DNA of 64,000 nt from Amycolatopsis sp. QT-25 (GCF_029369745.1 NZ_CP120210.1:7440001-7504000), one strand, 5' to 3'; shown: positions 50,444 to 59,489, counted from the first letter of the stretch. The notes: generated from the letters alone by a model not told the origin. A program made the numbers and translations.

Positions 50444-52621
50444 GTGCGCAAAACGGACGGTCTGCTGAAGCTCATTGGCCTTTGTGTGCTCGCGGGGGTG
50501 CTGGTCGCGGGGATGTTGTTCCCGGTGGCGGGTGCCGCGGGAGTGCTGTCGAACCAGGCGAGTGAGACCGTCGACAAGACATCTTCCGATCTCGCGGACA
50601 TTCCGCCGCCCCTGGTGACGACGATCACCGACAACACCGGCAAGCAGATCGCGACGCTGTACAAGCAGTTCCGCATCCCGACGAGCGAGAACCAGATCAA
50701 CGACGCCATGAAGTGGGCGCTGATCTCGGTCGAGGACAAGCGCTTCTACGAGCACAACGGGGTGGACTGGAAAGGCACGCTGCGCGCCGCGGTCAGCAAC
50801 ACCACCGGCGGGGACACCCAGGGCGCGTCGACGCTGACCCAGCAGTACGTCAAGAACTACCTGATCAACGTCGTCTACCGGGACGACAAGCCCGGGCAGA
50901 AGCGCGCGCAGGAACAGTCGATCGCCCGGAAGCTGAAGGAAGCCCGGATCGCGATCCAGCTGGAAACCAAGCTGAACAAGATGCAGATCCTGACCGGCTA
51001 CCTGAACGTCGTCGAATTCTCGCGCGAGATCTACGGCGTCGGCGCGGCCGCGAACGCGTACTTCAACACGCCCGTCGAGAAGCTCACGGTGCCGCAGGCG
51101 GCGTTGCTGGCAGGACTGGTGAACAACCCGATCCACAACGACCCGTGGAAGAACCCGGCGAAGGCGACCGAGCGCCGCAACCTGGTGCTGGATCGCATGG
51201 TCGACAACCAGAAGCTCGCGAAGGTGGACGCGGAACGCTTCAAGGCCGAGCCGCTCGGCGTCGTCGAAGGCGGGCCGCAGAAGCCCGCGGCGAACTGCAC
51301 GGGCGCCGGCCCGGAGAACGGTTTCTTCTGCCAGTACGTCGAGGACTACCTCCTCAAGAACGGCATGACGAAGGACGATCTCTACACCGGCGGCTACCGG
51401 ATCAAGACCACTTTGGACGAACGGGCGAACCACGAGGCCAAGATGTCGGCCGAAGCCCAGGTCAAGAAGACGCAGGAAAACGTCGCGAACACGCTTTCGC
51501 TGGTGAAGCCGGGCAAGCAACGGCACGAAGTCGTGGCGCTGGCGGCGAACCGTGACTACGGACTTCAGGAAGATCAGGGCCAGACGACCTTCGCCTTGCC
51601 TTCAGGCGTCTACAACACCGCCGGCGCGGGCTCGTCGTACAAGGTCTTCACCGCCGCCGCGGCCTTGGAAACGGGCGCGGCCGGGATCAACAGTTCCCTT
51701 CCCGTGCCCGACTTCTACACCTCCCACGTGTTCGCCGGAGGTGGCAATCGATGCGCGACGGCTCCGCGCCCGCCTGCCGGGCCCGGTGGCAAGTGGTATT
51801 GCCTCGGCAACGCGACCGACTACAACCCGGCGGGCGGGGCCATGTCCCTGCAGCAGGCCCTGGCGACCTCACCGAACACCGCGTTCGTGATCCTCGAGGA
51901 GAAGATCGGGAACACCGGGCCGGTCGTGGAGATGGCGCGCAAGCTCGGTATGCGCGACACCATGACCAGCAACCTCGGCGGGGGCACCGTCGACCCGAAA
52001 TCCGACAATCCGGGGGTCAACGCCAGTCAGCTCCAGGCCTACGGCCCGAAGCCCGGCTGGGCGGGCACGGGTGCGTTCACCCTCGGCGTGAGCCCGCTCA
52101 GCGGCCTCGAACTGGCGAACGTCGGCGCCACGATCATGAGCGGCGGCGTCTGGTGCCCGCCGACCCCGCTGGCAGGCGTCACCGATCGAGACGGGAAACC
52201 GGTGCCCGTCAAGGAAGCCGCCTGCGAGCAGGCGGTGCCCGAAGGCCTCGCCAACACCCTCGCGGTCGGCATGAGCCGGGACAGCCAGCCCGGGGGCACC
52301 TCCTTCGGCGCCGCGAGCGGCGTCAGGTGGAACCGGCCGGTGATCGGCAAGACCGGGACCTCGCAGAACAACGGCGCGGGGACCTACCTCGGGGCCACGC
52401 CGCAGCTCGCGGGCGCGGCGATGGTGTTCCGTCCGAAGGGGGGCAGTGGCGGTCTTTGCTATCTCGGCCCGGGCAACGTCTCCACTCGCGGCTGCGAAAA
52501 CATGTTCGGCGGGAAGACGCCGGCGCAGACCTGGTTCGGGGCGATGTCGAAGATCCTCGAAGGCCAGGAAGCGCTGCCTCTGCCTCCGGCGGACCCGAAG
52601 TACCTGGGCGGCGGACGCTGA
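50444..52621 (+). CDS. ponA2: Class A penicillin-binding protein (PonA2 type)
   Basis: A 725-residue bifunctional peptidoglycan synthase. It has an N-terminal membrane anchor (LCVLAGVLVAGMLFPVAGAA). The GT51 glycosyltransferase carries ISVEDKRFYEHNGVDWKGT (Glu near 96) and GASTLTQQYVKNYL. The transpeptidase carries SSYK (near 397), SPN in ATSPNTAFV, and GKTGTSQNNG (near 634). The chain ends about 90 residues after KTG with no PASTA domain, unlike M. tuberculosis PonA2. Several cysteines in the transpeptidase region may form disulfides. Confidence 0.94.
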   Translation: MRKTDGLLKLIGLCVLAGVLVAGMLFPVAGAAGVLSNQASETVDKTSSDLADIPPPLVTTITDNTGKQIATLYKQFRIPTSENQINDAMKWALISVEDKRFYEHNGVDWKGTLRAAVSNTTGGDTQGASTLTQQYVKNYLINVVYRDDKPGQKRAQEQSIARKLKEARIAIQLETKLNKMQILTGYLNVVEFSREIYGVGAAANAYFNTPVEKLTVPQAALLAGLVNNPIHNDPWKNPAKATERRNLVLDRMVDNQKLAKVDAERFKAEPLGVVEGGPQKPAANCTGAGPENGFFCQYVEDYLLKNGMTKDDLYTGGYRIKTTLDERANHEAKMSAEAQVKKTQENVANTLSLVKPGKQRHEVVALAANRDYGLQEDQGQTTFALPSGVYNTAGAGSSYKVFTAAAALETGAAGINSSLPVPDFYTSHVFAGGGNRCATAPRPPAGPGGKWYCLGNATDYNPAGGAMSLQQALATSPNTAFVILEEKIGNTGPVVEMARKLGMRDTMTSNLGGGTVDPKSDNPGVNASQLQAYGPKPGWAGTGAFTLGVSPLSGLELANVGATIMSGGVWCPPTPLAGVTDRDGKPVPVKEAACEQAVPEGLANTLAVGMSRDSQPGGTSFGAASGVRWNRPVIGKTGTSQNNGAGTYLGATPQLAGAAMVFRPKGGSGGLCYLGPGNVSTRGCENMFGGKTPAQTWFGAMSKILEGQEALPLPPADPKYLGGGR

Positions 52622-52828
52622 CCGCGTTCACCAGCCGGAATCACGAGGAGTCACACTAATCTGACTTTGCGTGATGGATTGGCGACTCCACGGGGAACAA
52701 CGGCCGACACGCTCATGTCGGCCGATCGCCAGACCCCGTGCCGACCACGGAAAGTGAAGAAAGAGGCCATTCCAGCGATTTCCCGGCATCGCCGGAATGG
52801 GGGCGAACGATCACCACCGATCAGCACG

Positions 52829-52834
52829 TAAACT
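52829..52834 (+). promoter_or_regulatory. -10 element of metallophosphoesterase gene
   Basis: TAAACT lies 7 bases before the GTG at 52842 and decides that start over the upstream ATG at 52797. Confidence 0.6.
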
Positions 52835-52841
52835 GGACATT

Positions 52842-53822
52842 GTGAGCACGCTCAGTAACGAAAGTACTTCGGGGGCGACGGTACGGCGCTTGGCCGTGGG
52901 AACCGTCGCCCTGGGAGCCGCGACCCTCGGTTACGCGATCGGAATCGAAAGGCGCCGGTGGACGCTTCGCACCGCGGAGCTCCCGGTCCTCGCGGCAGGG
53001 GCGAAGCCCTTCACGATCCTCCACATCTCGGACCTGCACATGCTGCCCGGGCACGTGAGCAAGCAACGCTGGGTAGCAGCACTCGACGAACTCCAACCGG
53101 ACCTCGTCGTCAACACCGGTGACAACCTGTCACATCAGCGGGCCGTTCCGTCCGTGCTGCGCGCGCTCGGCCCCCTGCTCGACCGGCCCGGCGTGTTCAT
53201 CTTCGGCAGCAACGACTACTACGCTCCGAAGCCGAAGAACCCCGCGCGCTATCTCATGCCGAAGGGCAAGAAGAAGCGGATCCACGGAGAGCACCTGCCG
53301 TGGCGCGACCTCCGCGCGGCCTTCGTCGAACACGGCTGGCACGACCTCACCCACGTCCGCCGCACCATCGAGGTCGCCGACCAGTACGTGTTCACCGCCG
53401 GCGTCGACGACGCCCACCTTCGCCGCGACCGCTACGCCGACATCGCCGGACCGGTGGACACCGCGGCCGCCGTCCGGATCGGCGTCACGCACTCGCCGGA
53501 GCCCCGCGTGCTCGACGAGTTCGCGGGCGACGGTTACGACCTCGTCCTCGCCGGGCACACGCACGGCGGGCAGCTCCGGCTCCCCGGGTACGGCGCGCTC
53601 GTCACCAACTGCGAACTCGACCGCGCCCGCGCCCGCGGCGCGTCCCGCTGGGGTGCCCAGATGTGGCTCCACGTCTCCGCCGGACTGGGCACCTCGCCGT
53701 ACGCCCCCGCCCGCTTCGCGTGCCCGCCCGAGGCGAGCCTGCTGACCCTCGTGCCACGGGGCACGACCAGCGCGAACCACCGGAAAGCAGCCCCCCGCAC
53801 AGCCCGAAACACCGTCCGCTAA
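52842..53822 (+). CDS. Calcineurin-like metallophosphoesterase (Rv3683 type)
   Basis: A 326-residue protein with an N-terminal membrane segment (LAVGTVALGAATLGYAIG). The metal motifs are in order ISDLHMLPG, NTGDNLSH, GSNDYY, VTHSPEP and AGHTHGGQLRLP. GNHD is replaced by GSND, as in this subfamily. It resembles YaeI-like membrane phosphoesterases that cleave phospholipid pyrophosphates. It follows ponA2 as in mycobacteria. Confidence 0.92.
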   Translation: MSTLSNESTSGATVRRLAVGTVALGAATLGYAIGIERRRWTLRTAELPVLAAGAKPFTILHISDLHMLPGHVSKQRWVAALDELQPDLVVNTGDNLSHQRAVPSVLRALGPLLDRPGVFIFGSNDYYAPKPKNPARYLMPKGKKKRIHGEHLPWRDLRAAFVEHGWHDLTHVRRTIEVADQYVFTAGVDDAHLRRDRYADIAGPVDTAAAVRIGVTHSPEPRVLDEFAGDGYDLVLAGHTHGGQLRLPGYGALVTNCELDRARARGASRWGAQMWLHVSAGLGTSPYAPARFACPPEASLLTLVPRGTTSANHRKAAPRTARNTVR

Positions 53823-53851
53823 ACTTCTCCTCGACCCGCTGAGAAGTATCC

Positions 53852-53925
53852 GGGGTGTGGCGCAGCTTGGTAGCGTGCCTCGTTCGGGTCGAGGAGGTCG
53901 TGGGTTCGAATCCCGCCACCCCGAC
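53852..53925 (+). tRNA. tRNA-Pro (CGG)
   Basis: A 74-base cloverleaf. The acceptor stem CGGGGTG/CACCCCG has 7 bp, with A as discriminator. The anticodon stem CCTCG/CGAGG encloses the loop TTCGGGT, so the anticodon is CGG with G37, reading CCG proline codons. The T arm is GTGGGTTCGAATCCCGC. CCA is not encoded. Confidence 0.98.
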
Positions 53926-53933
53926 GCAAGATC

Positions 53934-53973
53934 GAAAGGGCCTTGTCCGCTTTGGCGAGCAAGGCCCTTTCGC
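53934..53973 (+). terminator. Hairpin after tRNA-Pro
   Basis: A perfect 13-bp stem (CGAAAGGGCCTTG, 53934-53946, with CAAGGCCCTTTCG, 53961-53973) and a 14-base loop, 8 bases after the tRNA. No T-run. Confidence 0.75.
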
Positions 53974-54047
53974 GTTGCCGTTCCAGGCCACAGGCCGAGG
54001 TGCCCGAAAGCCGCTTTCGCGACACCGTCACCGAGCGGCCGAAGGTC

Positions 54048-54740
54048 TCAACGGGTGGCGAGGAGTTCGGTCCAGCATTGCGCGAAGTCCCCATCGCCGG
54101 AGCGCGCCCACGACCAAGCCGAGCGAGCGGCCGAAGCGAGCTGGTCGCGGTCCGGGGTCGTCGCGGTTTCCAGCGCCGTCACCAGCCGTTCCTCCACGTA
54201 TGTGGCCAGCGCCCGATACGTCGTGTCCGTGCGGTAACGGGTTTTCGTTCGCACGTCGGTGAAACCGGCGGCGGTGACCGCCGCGGGCAGTGCGCGTCCG
54301 GCGAACGGGTCGCCACCCGCGCGGCGGCACAACAGATAGTGCCCGCGGAGAGCGGCGTCGACGTTCGCCGTCTTCGGCCGCAGGCGCGCCCGGCTCCAGT
54401 CCGATGTGGACAAGGCGAGTGCTCCGCCGGGTTTCAGAATCCGCCGGAGCTCGGCCAGCGCGGCACCCGGTTCCCGCAGGTGCTCGAAGACGGCATGCGC
54501 GAAGGCCACCTCCACCGAAGCGTCGGCGAAGGGCAACGCGCGCGCGTCACCCAGCAAAAAGTCCACTGTGGACTTTCTGTGGCCGGTGCCGATACCGAGG
54601 GTGATCGATCCGGCCCCGCAGCCGACGTCGACGCACCCCATCCCCGGCCCGAACAGCGGTTGCGCGAACACGGCCCGTTCGACCGTCTGACGCGCGAACC
54701 GCGCGGACACCGCGGCGCGCGGCGGGTTTCCCTCCAGCAC
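54048..54740 (-). CDS. Class I SAM methyltransferase with shortened SAM-binding region
   Basis: A 230-residue protein. Motif I CVDVGCGAGSITLGI, motif GDARALPFADASVEVAF, AHAVFEHLREPGAALAEL and RRILKPGGALALS are standard for the UbiE/Methyltransf_11 class. Between motif I and FLLGDARALPF there are only about 10 residues (GTGHRKSTVD). The second strand with its acidic SAM-ribose residue and the following helix seem to be missing. Activity is therefore doubtful. The GTG lies 7 bases after a minus-strand TACTGT. Confidence 0.78.
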   Translation of the reverse strand: MLEGNPPRAAVSARFARQTVERAVFAQPLFGPGMGCVDVGCGAGSITLGIGTGHRKSTVDFLLGDARALPFADASVEVAFAHAVFEHLREPGAALAELRRILKPGGALALSTSDWSRARLRPKTANVDAALRGHYLLCRRAGGDPFAGRALPAAVTAAGFTDVRTKTRYRTDTTYRALATYVEERLVTALETATTPDRDQLASAARSAWSWARSGDGDFAQCWTELLATR

Positions 54741-54747
54741 CCCGCAC

Positions 54748-54773
54748 ACAGTACGGCTCCGGGGTGGCAGGAT
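54748..54773. promoter_or_regulatory. Divergent leaderless promoters of methyltransferase and S9 peptidase
   Basis: Minus -10 TACTGT (54753-54748) serves the GTG at 54740, and plus -10 CAGGAT (54768-54773) serves the GTG at 54780. The two starts are only 39 bases apart, so the promoters nearly touch and probably compete. Confidence 0.5.
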
Positions 54774-54779
54774 CGAGGG

Positions 54780-56624
54780 GTGAGCACGCAGCCAGGCACT
54801 GAATATCCGCCCGCGGCGGTCCCGGACCGCCTGTTCGACGACGCCGAAGCCGAGGCCAGGTGGCGGGCCCGCTTCCGCGCGCCGCGCATTTCGGTCCCCG
54901 AGTGGGCCATCGACGCCCCCGACGCGAACATCTACGTCTCCAACGCCAGCGGCGTCTGGGAGGTCTACTCCTGGGACCGCTCGACCGGCGAGCACCGCCG
55001 CGTCACCGACCGCCCCAACGGCACCATGCACGCCACCCCGTCCCCCGACGGTCGCTGGATCTGGTGGTTCGACGACACCGACGGCGACGAATTCGGTTCC
55101 TGGGTCCGCGAACCGTTCGCGCCGGGAGCCGCCGCCGAGCGCGCGGTGCCGGACGTCCACGACGGCTATCCCGCCGGGCTCGAGATCGGCACCAAGGTGG
55201 TCGCCGTCGGCGTCTCGACCGACGACGGAAGCGCACTTTTCGCCCATATCGACGGCAAGACCACCAGTTTCTACCACCACGAGGACGACGCGGGGATCGC
55301 TTCGCTGTCCCGCGACGAGTCGCTGCTCGTGATCTCCCATTCCGAGCACGGTGATTCACGACACCCCGCGCTGCGCGTCCTGTCGACCGACGGCTTCACC
55401 ACCGTCGCCGACAAGTGGGACGGCGAAGGCAAGGGCCTCGGCGCGCTCGAGTTCTCGCCGGTCGCGGGCGATCAGCGGTTGCTGGTGCTGCACGAACGGC
55501 GCGGCCGTGAAGAACTCCTGATCTGGGACACCGCCGCGGGCACCGAGCGGGAGATCGAGCTCGACCTTCCCGGTGAAGTGGTCGCGGGCTGGTATCCGGA
55601 CGCGCGGGCGCTGCTGGTCGTCCACTTCCATCAAGGCCGCAGCTCCCTTCACCGGTACGACCTCGAGAGCGGCGAATTGTCCTCTTTGGACACCCCGCCG
55701 GGCAGGATCGGCGGCGCCGGCGTGCGGCCCGACGGCACCGTCGAGTATTCGTGGTCCAGTGCCGCGCAGCCGACGGCCGTGCGCGCGCGGACGGCGGACG
55801 GCGAAGACTCGGTGCTCCTCGAACCGCCGGGCGAGCGCGCCCCGGGATCGGCACCGGTCACCGACGCGTTCGTGGAGGGGATCGGCGGGCAGATCCACGC
55901 CCTGGTCTCACGGCCGGCCGACGCGCCCGAAGGTCCGCTTCCGACGGTCTTCTCCTTGCACGGCGGGCCGCACTCGGCCGACGAGGACCGGTTCTCCGCG
56001 TACCGCGCCGTCTGGCTCGACGCGGGATTCGCCGTCGTCGAAGTGAACTACCGCGGCTCGACCGGTTACGGCTCGGCCTGGCGTGACGCCATCGAAGGAC
56101 GTCCCGGCCTGACCGAGCTCGAAGACGTCGCCGCCGTGCACGACTGGGCCGTCCAAAGTGGACTCGCTGATCCGGCCAAATGCGTGGTGAACGGCGCTTC
56201 GTGGGGTGGCTACCTGAGCCTGCTGGCACTGGGCACCCAGCCGGCGCGCTGGGCGGCGGGGATCGCCGGAGTTCCCGTCGCGGACTACGTCGCCGCGTAC
56301 GAGGACGAGATGGAGCAGCTCCGCTCCTTCGACAGGGCACTGTTCGGCGGTTCGCCGGAGACGGTGCCGGCGGTGTATCGGGAGTGCTCGCCGATCACCT
56401 ACGTCGAGGCCGTCACGGCGCCGGTGCTGGTGCTCGCCGGGGACAACGACCCGCGCTGCCCGATCCGGCAGGTCGAGAACTACCTCGACAGGCTCGCGAA
56501 GCGGGAGATCCCGTTCGAGTTCTACCGGTTCGACGCGGGCCACGGTTCGCTGGTGATCGCCGAGACGATCAAGCAGACCGCGATCGAGGTGTGCTTCGCG
56601 CAGCGGGCCGTCGGGCTTCGCTGA
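54780..56624 (+). CDS. S9 family prolyl oligopeptidase/acylaminoacyl peptidase
   Basis: A 614-residue cytosolic peptidase. The N-terminal 340 residues form a beta-propeller with repeated WxxD/S and TPSPDGRWIWWF-type blades. The C-terminal alpha/beta hydrolase domain carries the Ser in NGASWGGYLSLL, Asp in GDNDPRCP and His in DAGHGSL. FSLHGGPHSADEDRF and VVEVNYRGSTGYG are S9C landmarks. It cleaves short peptides. No signal peptide. Confidence 0.92.
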   Translation: MSTQPGTEYPPAAVPDRLFDDAEAEARWRARFRAPRISVPEWAIDAPDANIYVSNASGVWEVYSWDRSTGEHRRVTDRPNGTMHATPSPDGRWIWWFDDTDGDEFGSWVREPFAPGAAAERAVPDVHDGYPAGLEIGTKVVAVGVSTDDGSALFAHIDGKTTSFYHHEDDAGIASLSRDESLLVISHSEHGDSRHPALRVLSTDGFTTVADKWDGEGKGLGALEFSPVAGDQRLLVLHERRGREELLIWDTAAGTEREIELDLPGEVVAGWYPDARALLVVHFHQGRSSLHRYDLESGELSSLDTPPGRIGGAGVRPDGTVEYSWSSAAQPTAVRARTADGEDSVLLEPPGERAPGSAPVTDAFVEGIGGQIHALVSRPADAPEGPLPTVFSLHGGPHSADEDRFSAYRAVWLDAGFAVVEVNYRGSTGYGSAWRDAIEGRPGLTELEDVAAVHDWAVQSGLADPAKCVVNGASWGGYLSLLALGTQPARWAAGIAGVPVADYVAAYEDEMEQLRSFDRALFGGSPETVPAVYRECSPITYVEAVTAPVLVLAGDNDPRCPIRQVENYLDRLAKREIPFEFYRFDAGHGSLVIAETIKQTAIEVCFAQRAVGLR

Positions 56625-56639
56625 CCCCGGCGAACGAGG

Positions 56640-56825
56640 TCAGCGCTCGGAGAAGAGAGTCCCGCCGGACGCCCAGTGTTCGGCGGGAACCTCGGTGATC
56701 GTCACCCAGACGCCTTCGGGCTTGCCGCCACAGGTGCGGACGAAGGCATCGGTCACCTCGCGTACGAGGGCCTGCTTCTGCTCGGCCGTACGGCCGGGGA
56801 ACATCGAAACGCTGATCATCGGCAT
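56640..56825 (-). CDS. 4-oxalocrotonate tautomerase family protein
   Basis: A 61-residue protein starting MPMISVSMFPGRTAEQK. The proline after the initiator Met is the catalytic base once Met is removed, which fixes the ATG at 56823-56825. Small tautomerases of this size act as hexamers. The substrate is unknown. It lies 10 bases downstream of the TIGR03085-type gene, so it is probably co-transcribed. Confidence 0.88.
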   Translation of the reverse strand: MPMISVSMFPGRTAEQKQALVREVTDAFVRTCGGKPEGVWVTITEVPAEHWASGGTLFSER

Positions 56826-56835
56826 GGCCGAAACC

Positions 56836-57462
56836 TTAGAGCCCGCGGTCGTGCTTGCGGAGCCTGTCCACCGCGTAAGCGTCACCCTCGAAGGTGAGAC
56901 GGACGGCGTCGCGACCGAAGACGAACAGCAGCAGCTCGATCGGCGCGCCGATCACCGTCACCGTGTCCGGGCCTTCCTTCACCCGCGCTTCGCGGCCTTC
57001 GGGAGTCTTCAAGATCACGCCGACCGGTGCTTTGCGTAAGTTCAGCTTCGATGCCTGCTTCGCCGACTTCCACGCCGCCGCGTCCCGCGCGGGCGCGGCC
57101 GGGCGCGGCTCCCAGCCGGGCTGTCCCCGGCGGACGTCCTCGTGGTGCACCAGGAACTCCGGGCCGTTCACCACCTCGTCGAGCGCGCCGATCGACGTCG
57201 GCCAGAACCAGGCGGGGCCGGACCGGACCTTGCCGACCACCTCGGACCAGGGTCGCGCGGCGTAGGCGTCCTGCACCCGCTGCGTGTACGACGCCAGCGC
57301 CGGGACCAGGATGCCGGGCGCCGCGTCGGGCCGTCGCTCGCGGACCAGCAGATGCGCCGCCAGATCCCGCGTCTTCCAGCCCGTGCACAAGGTCGGCGCG
57401 TCCGGGCCGACCTCTTCGAAAAGCTCGCTCAACGCACGACGTTCGTCTCCGGCGACTCCCAT
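56836..57462 (-). CDS. TIGR03085 family (DinB/mycothiol-enzyme-like) protein
   Basis: A 208-residue protein. DAPTLCTGWKTRDLAAHLLVRERRPDAAPG is the N-terminal helix bundle of the mycothiol-dependent maleylpyruvate isomerase fold as found in TIGR03085 (region residues about 19-48). NGPEFLVHHEDVRRGQPGW is the second family block. A metal-binding, thiol-related role is suggested by family only. The ATG is 7 bases after a minus-strand TAACGT. Confidence 0.82.
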   Translation of the reverse strand: MGVAGDERRALSELFEEVGPDAPTLCTGWKTRDLAAHLLVRERRPDAAPGILVPALASYTQRVQDAYAARPWSEVVGKVRSGPAWFWPTSIGALDEVVNGPEFLVHHEDVRRGQPGWEPRPAAPARDAAAWKSAKQASKLNLRKAPVGVILKTPEGREARVKEGPDTVTVIGAPIELLLFVFGRDAVRLTFEGDAYAVDRLRKHDRGL

Positions 57463-57469
57463 GGCCCCG

Positions 57470-57475
57470 ACGTTA
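57470..57475 (-). promoter_or_regulatory. -10 element of the TIGR03085-type gene
   Basis: TAACGT on the minus strand, 7 bases before the ATG at 57462. Confidence 0.5.
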
Positions 57476-57598
57476 CGCGCCGGTAGGGCCAGGGGAAAAC
57501 CGGCGTGCCGCGACGCACCCGGCTCAGTGATGGACGCGGTCCGCCGGCGCGGGCCGTGCTCGAGTTCGGGTGGCAGGCCCTCGATTGCCTTGACGGGC

Positions 57599-57643
57599 AA
57601 AAAACGGACCGTTCCTCGCGAAGGTGGCAAGGAACGGTCCGTT
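57599..57643 (-). terminator. Terminator downstream of dps (family 2 relative with U-tract)
   Basis: A perfect 14-bp stem (57603-57616 with 57630-57643). Read on the minus strand it ends in T6. The arm TGAACGGACCGTTCCTTGC is close to the acs palindrome arm TGAAAGGTCCTTTCCTTGC. It follows the dps stop by about 25 bases and is a full intrinsic terminator. Confidence 0.82.
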
Positions 57644-57669
57644 CACGGCGCTCGGCGGGAGTGGAAAGG

Positions 57670-58146
57670 TCAGGCCTGCTGCGCCTGCCACATCCAGTGC
57701 GCCTTCTCGAGCTCCTGGGTGATCGCGATGAGCAGATCCTGGGTGACCAGGTCGCTCTTGTCGGTCTCGTCGATGCGCTTGCGCAGCCGCTCGATCAGCG
57801 CGGCGAGGATGTCGACGATCGCGGCGACCGTGGACTCGACGGACTGCCAGTTGTCGGGATAGGCCGGGAGCCCGGAGCTCTCCACGACGGCCTTCGCCTG
57901 GCCGTTCGGCGAGATGCCGATGGCGTTGGCGCGTTCGGCGACCTCGTCCACGTACTGGCGCGCGGTGGCGACCAGCTCGTCGAGCTGCAGGTGCGCGCTG
58001 CGGAAGTTCGCGCCGACGACGTTCCAGTGGGCCTGCTTCGCGATCAGCGACAGGTCGACCAGATCGACCAGCGTGGCCTGCAAGGCGTTACCGGTGATCT
58101 CCTTGTCGGCGTCGCTCAGCGGACTCTTGATCGGAGACTTGCCCAT
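57670..58146 (-). CDS. dps: Dps family ferritin-like protein
   Basis: A 158-residue four-helix protein. KQAHWNVVGANFRSAHLQLDEL carries the His, Asp and Glu of the inter-subunit ferroxidase site. It would store iron and protect DNA from peroxide. Catalase, Ohr and an FMN reductase lie close by, forming an oxidative-stress group. The start follows GGAAAGGAAG. Confidence 0.93.
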   Translation of the reverse strand: MGKSPIKSPLSDADKEITGNALQATLVDLVDLSLIAKQAHWNVVGANFRSAHLQLDELVATARQYVDEVAERANAIGISPNGQAKAVVESSGLPAYPDNWQSVESTVAAIVDILAALIERLRKRIDETDKSDLVTQDLLIAITQELEKAHWMWQAQQA

Positions 58147-58203
58147 CTTCGGTCTTCCTTTCAGAAATTGGCCGGTTCGGAAATGGACCCGCCGCGGACG
58201 GGA

Positions 58204-58626
58204 TCAGACCGTCGCGGACAGTGCGACCTCGATGTTGCCGCGGGTCGCGTTCGAGTAGGGGCACACCTGGTGCGCCTGCTCGACGAGCTGATCGGCCTGC
58301 GCCTGTTCCAGGCCGGGCAGCGAAACCTTGAGCGCCACACCCAGACCGAAGCCCGCGCCCTGCTTGAGCACGCTGACCTCGGCGGTCACGGTGGAGCCGT
58401 CCAACGTCACCTTCGCCTGGCGCGCGACGAGCTGCAACGCGGAGTGGAAGCAGGCGGAGTAGCCGGCGGCGAAGAGCTGCTCGGGGTTGGTCTTGTCCCC
58501 GCCCGGGCCGCCCATCCCCTTCGGGATCGCCAACGACTCGTCGATGACGCCGTCAGAGGACGTGACCTCACCGTTGCGGCCGTCGCCGCGAGCGGTGGCC
58601 ACAGCGGTGTACAGAGCCTCAGCCAT
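58204..58626 (-). CDS. Organic hydroperoxide resistance protein (Ohr/OsmC)
   Basis: A 140-residue OsmC-fold peroxidase. Reactive cysteines are in AAGYSACFHSAL and HQVCPYSNATRGN, and the N-terminal LYTAVATARGDGRNGEV is the Ohr start. It reduces organic hydroperoxides. It lies upstream of dps on the same strand. No OhrR-type MarR gene is next to it. Confidence 0.93.
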   Translation of the reverse strand: MAEALYTAVATARGDGRNGEVTSSDGVIDESLAIPKGMGGPGGDKTNPEQLFAAGYSACFHSALQLVARQAKVTLDGSTVTAEVSVLKQGAGFGLGVALKVSLPGLEQAQADQLVEQAHQVCPYSNATRGNIEVALSATV

Positions 58627-58765
58627 TCTTCGCCTACCTCCTGGTCTCAAGACACGCCCCGTTGAGCGTCTCTTGGGTGTCAACGTCCCGCGACCGCGAA
58701 ACCTTGCCACCCCCTGGCAGGCATCACGTCCGGGAACTACCCGGACGTGACCGGAGGCAAACCGG

Positions 58766-59341
58766 CTAGTGACCGGCGCGACTCGACGCGAACTCGGCGA
58801 CCTGGCTGCCCAGCAGGCGAAGGGTGCGGACGCTCTTCTCGTCCGATGCGCCGCCCGCTTCGTCGAACTTGGTCTCCGCGGTGTTGATCGAACCACCCAA
58901 GGGGGTGGCCCAGCCACGCAACGCGTGCGTGATCGTGCGCAGTTGCTCCAGCGTGGTGACCGCTGCCTGCCAGCCGAACGCGACGGCGGCGAGGCCGACC
59001 GCGCGGCCGTCGAGATACGGACGGGTGTCTTCGCGCAGGTCTTCGACGTAGTCCAAGGCGTTCTTGACCAGACCGGACAACGCGCCGTGGTAGCCGGGCG
59101 AGACCACGATGATCCCGTCGGCCCGGCGGATCGCCTCGACCAGGCGCACGGCCCGTTCGGGCCGTTCGGTCGACGCGGTGTCGTAGAACGGCAGCACCAG
59201 CTCGGGGCCGGAGATGAGCTCGGTGGTGACTCCCGCTTCGGCCGCGCCACCCAGCGCGATGCGCAGCGCGCGCTCGGATTGCGAACCGGCCCGCAGGGAG
59301 CCGCCGATACCGAGGACATGAACCGCGTTCGTCGAAGTCAC
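58766..59341 (-). CDS. NADPH-dependent FMN reductase
   Basis: A 191-residue flavodoxin-like protein. VLGIGGSLRAGSQSERALRI binds FMN phosphate and VSPGYHGALSGLVKNALDYV is the second FMN loop. It resembles SsuE-type reductases that supply reduced flavin. The GTG start is 7 bases after a minus-strand TAGCCT. It is near Ohr and Dps, so a stress role is possible. Confidence 0.9.
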   Translation of the reverse strand: MTSTNAVHVLGIGGSLRAGSQSERALRIALGGAAEAGVTTELISGPELVLPFYDTASTERPERAVRLVEAIRRADGIIVVSPGYHGALSGLVKNALDYVEDLREDTRPYLDGRAVGLAAVAFGWQAAVTTLEQLRTITHALRGWATPLGGSINTAETKFDEAGGASDEKSVRTLRLLGSQVAEFASSRAGH

Positions 59342-59348
59342 GCTTTCG

Positions 59349-59354
59349 AGGCTA
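59349..59354 (-). promoter_or_regulatory. -10 element of the FMN reductase gene
   Basis: TAGCCT on the minus strand, 7 bases before the GTG at 59341. Confidence 0.5.
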
Positions 59355-59489
59355 ACCCCTCGACTTAAGTGGAGAACCAGGATGTGGACCGGAGGTCTGC
59401 GTCACACCTGTTCGCCGCAACGGCCGAGATGCTCGCTGGACGGCATACCTACTCGAAAGTAACCTGTCCGGAAGCCCCCAGGAGGAAGT

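Noticed and set aside
53852..54740. Genomic island inserted at tRNA-Pro
   Set aside because: No integrase and no direct repeat of the tRNA 3' end was seen downstream. The genes that follow have normal composition.
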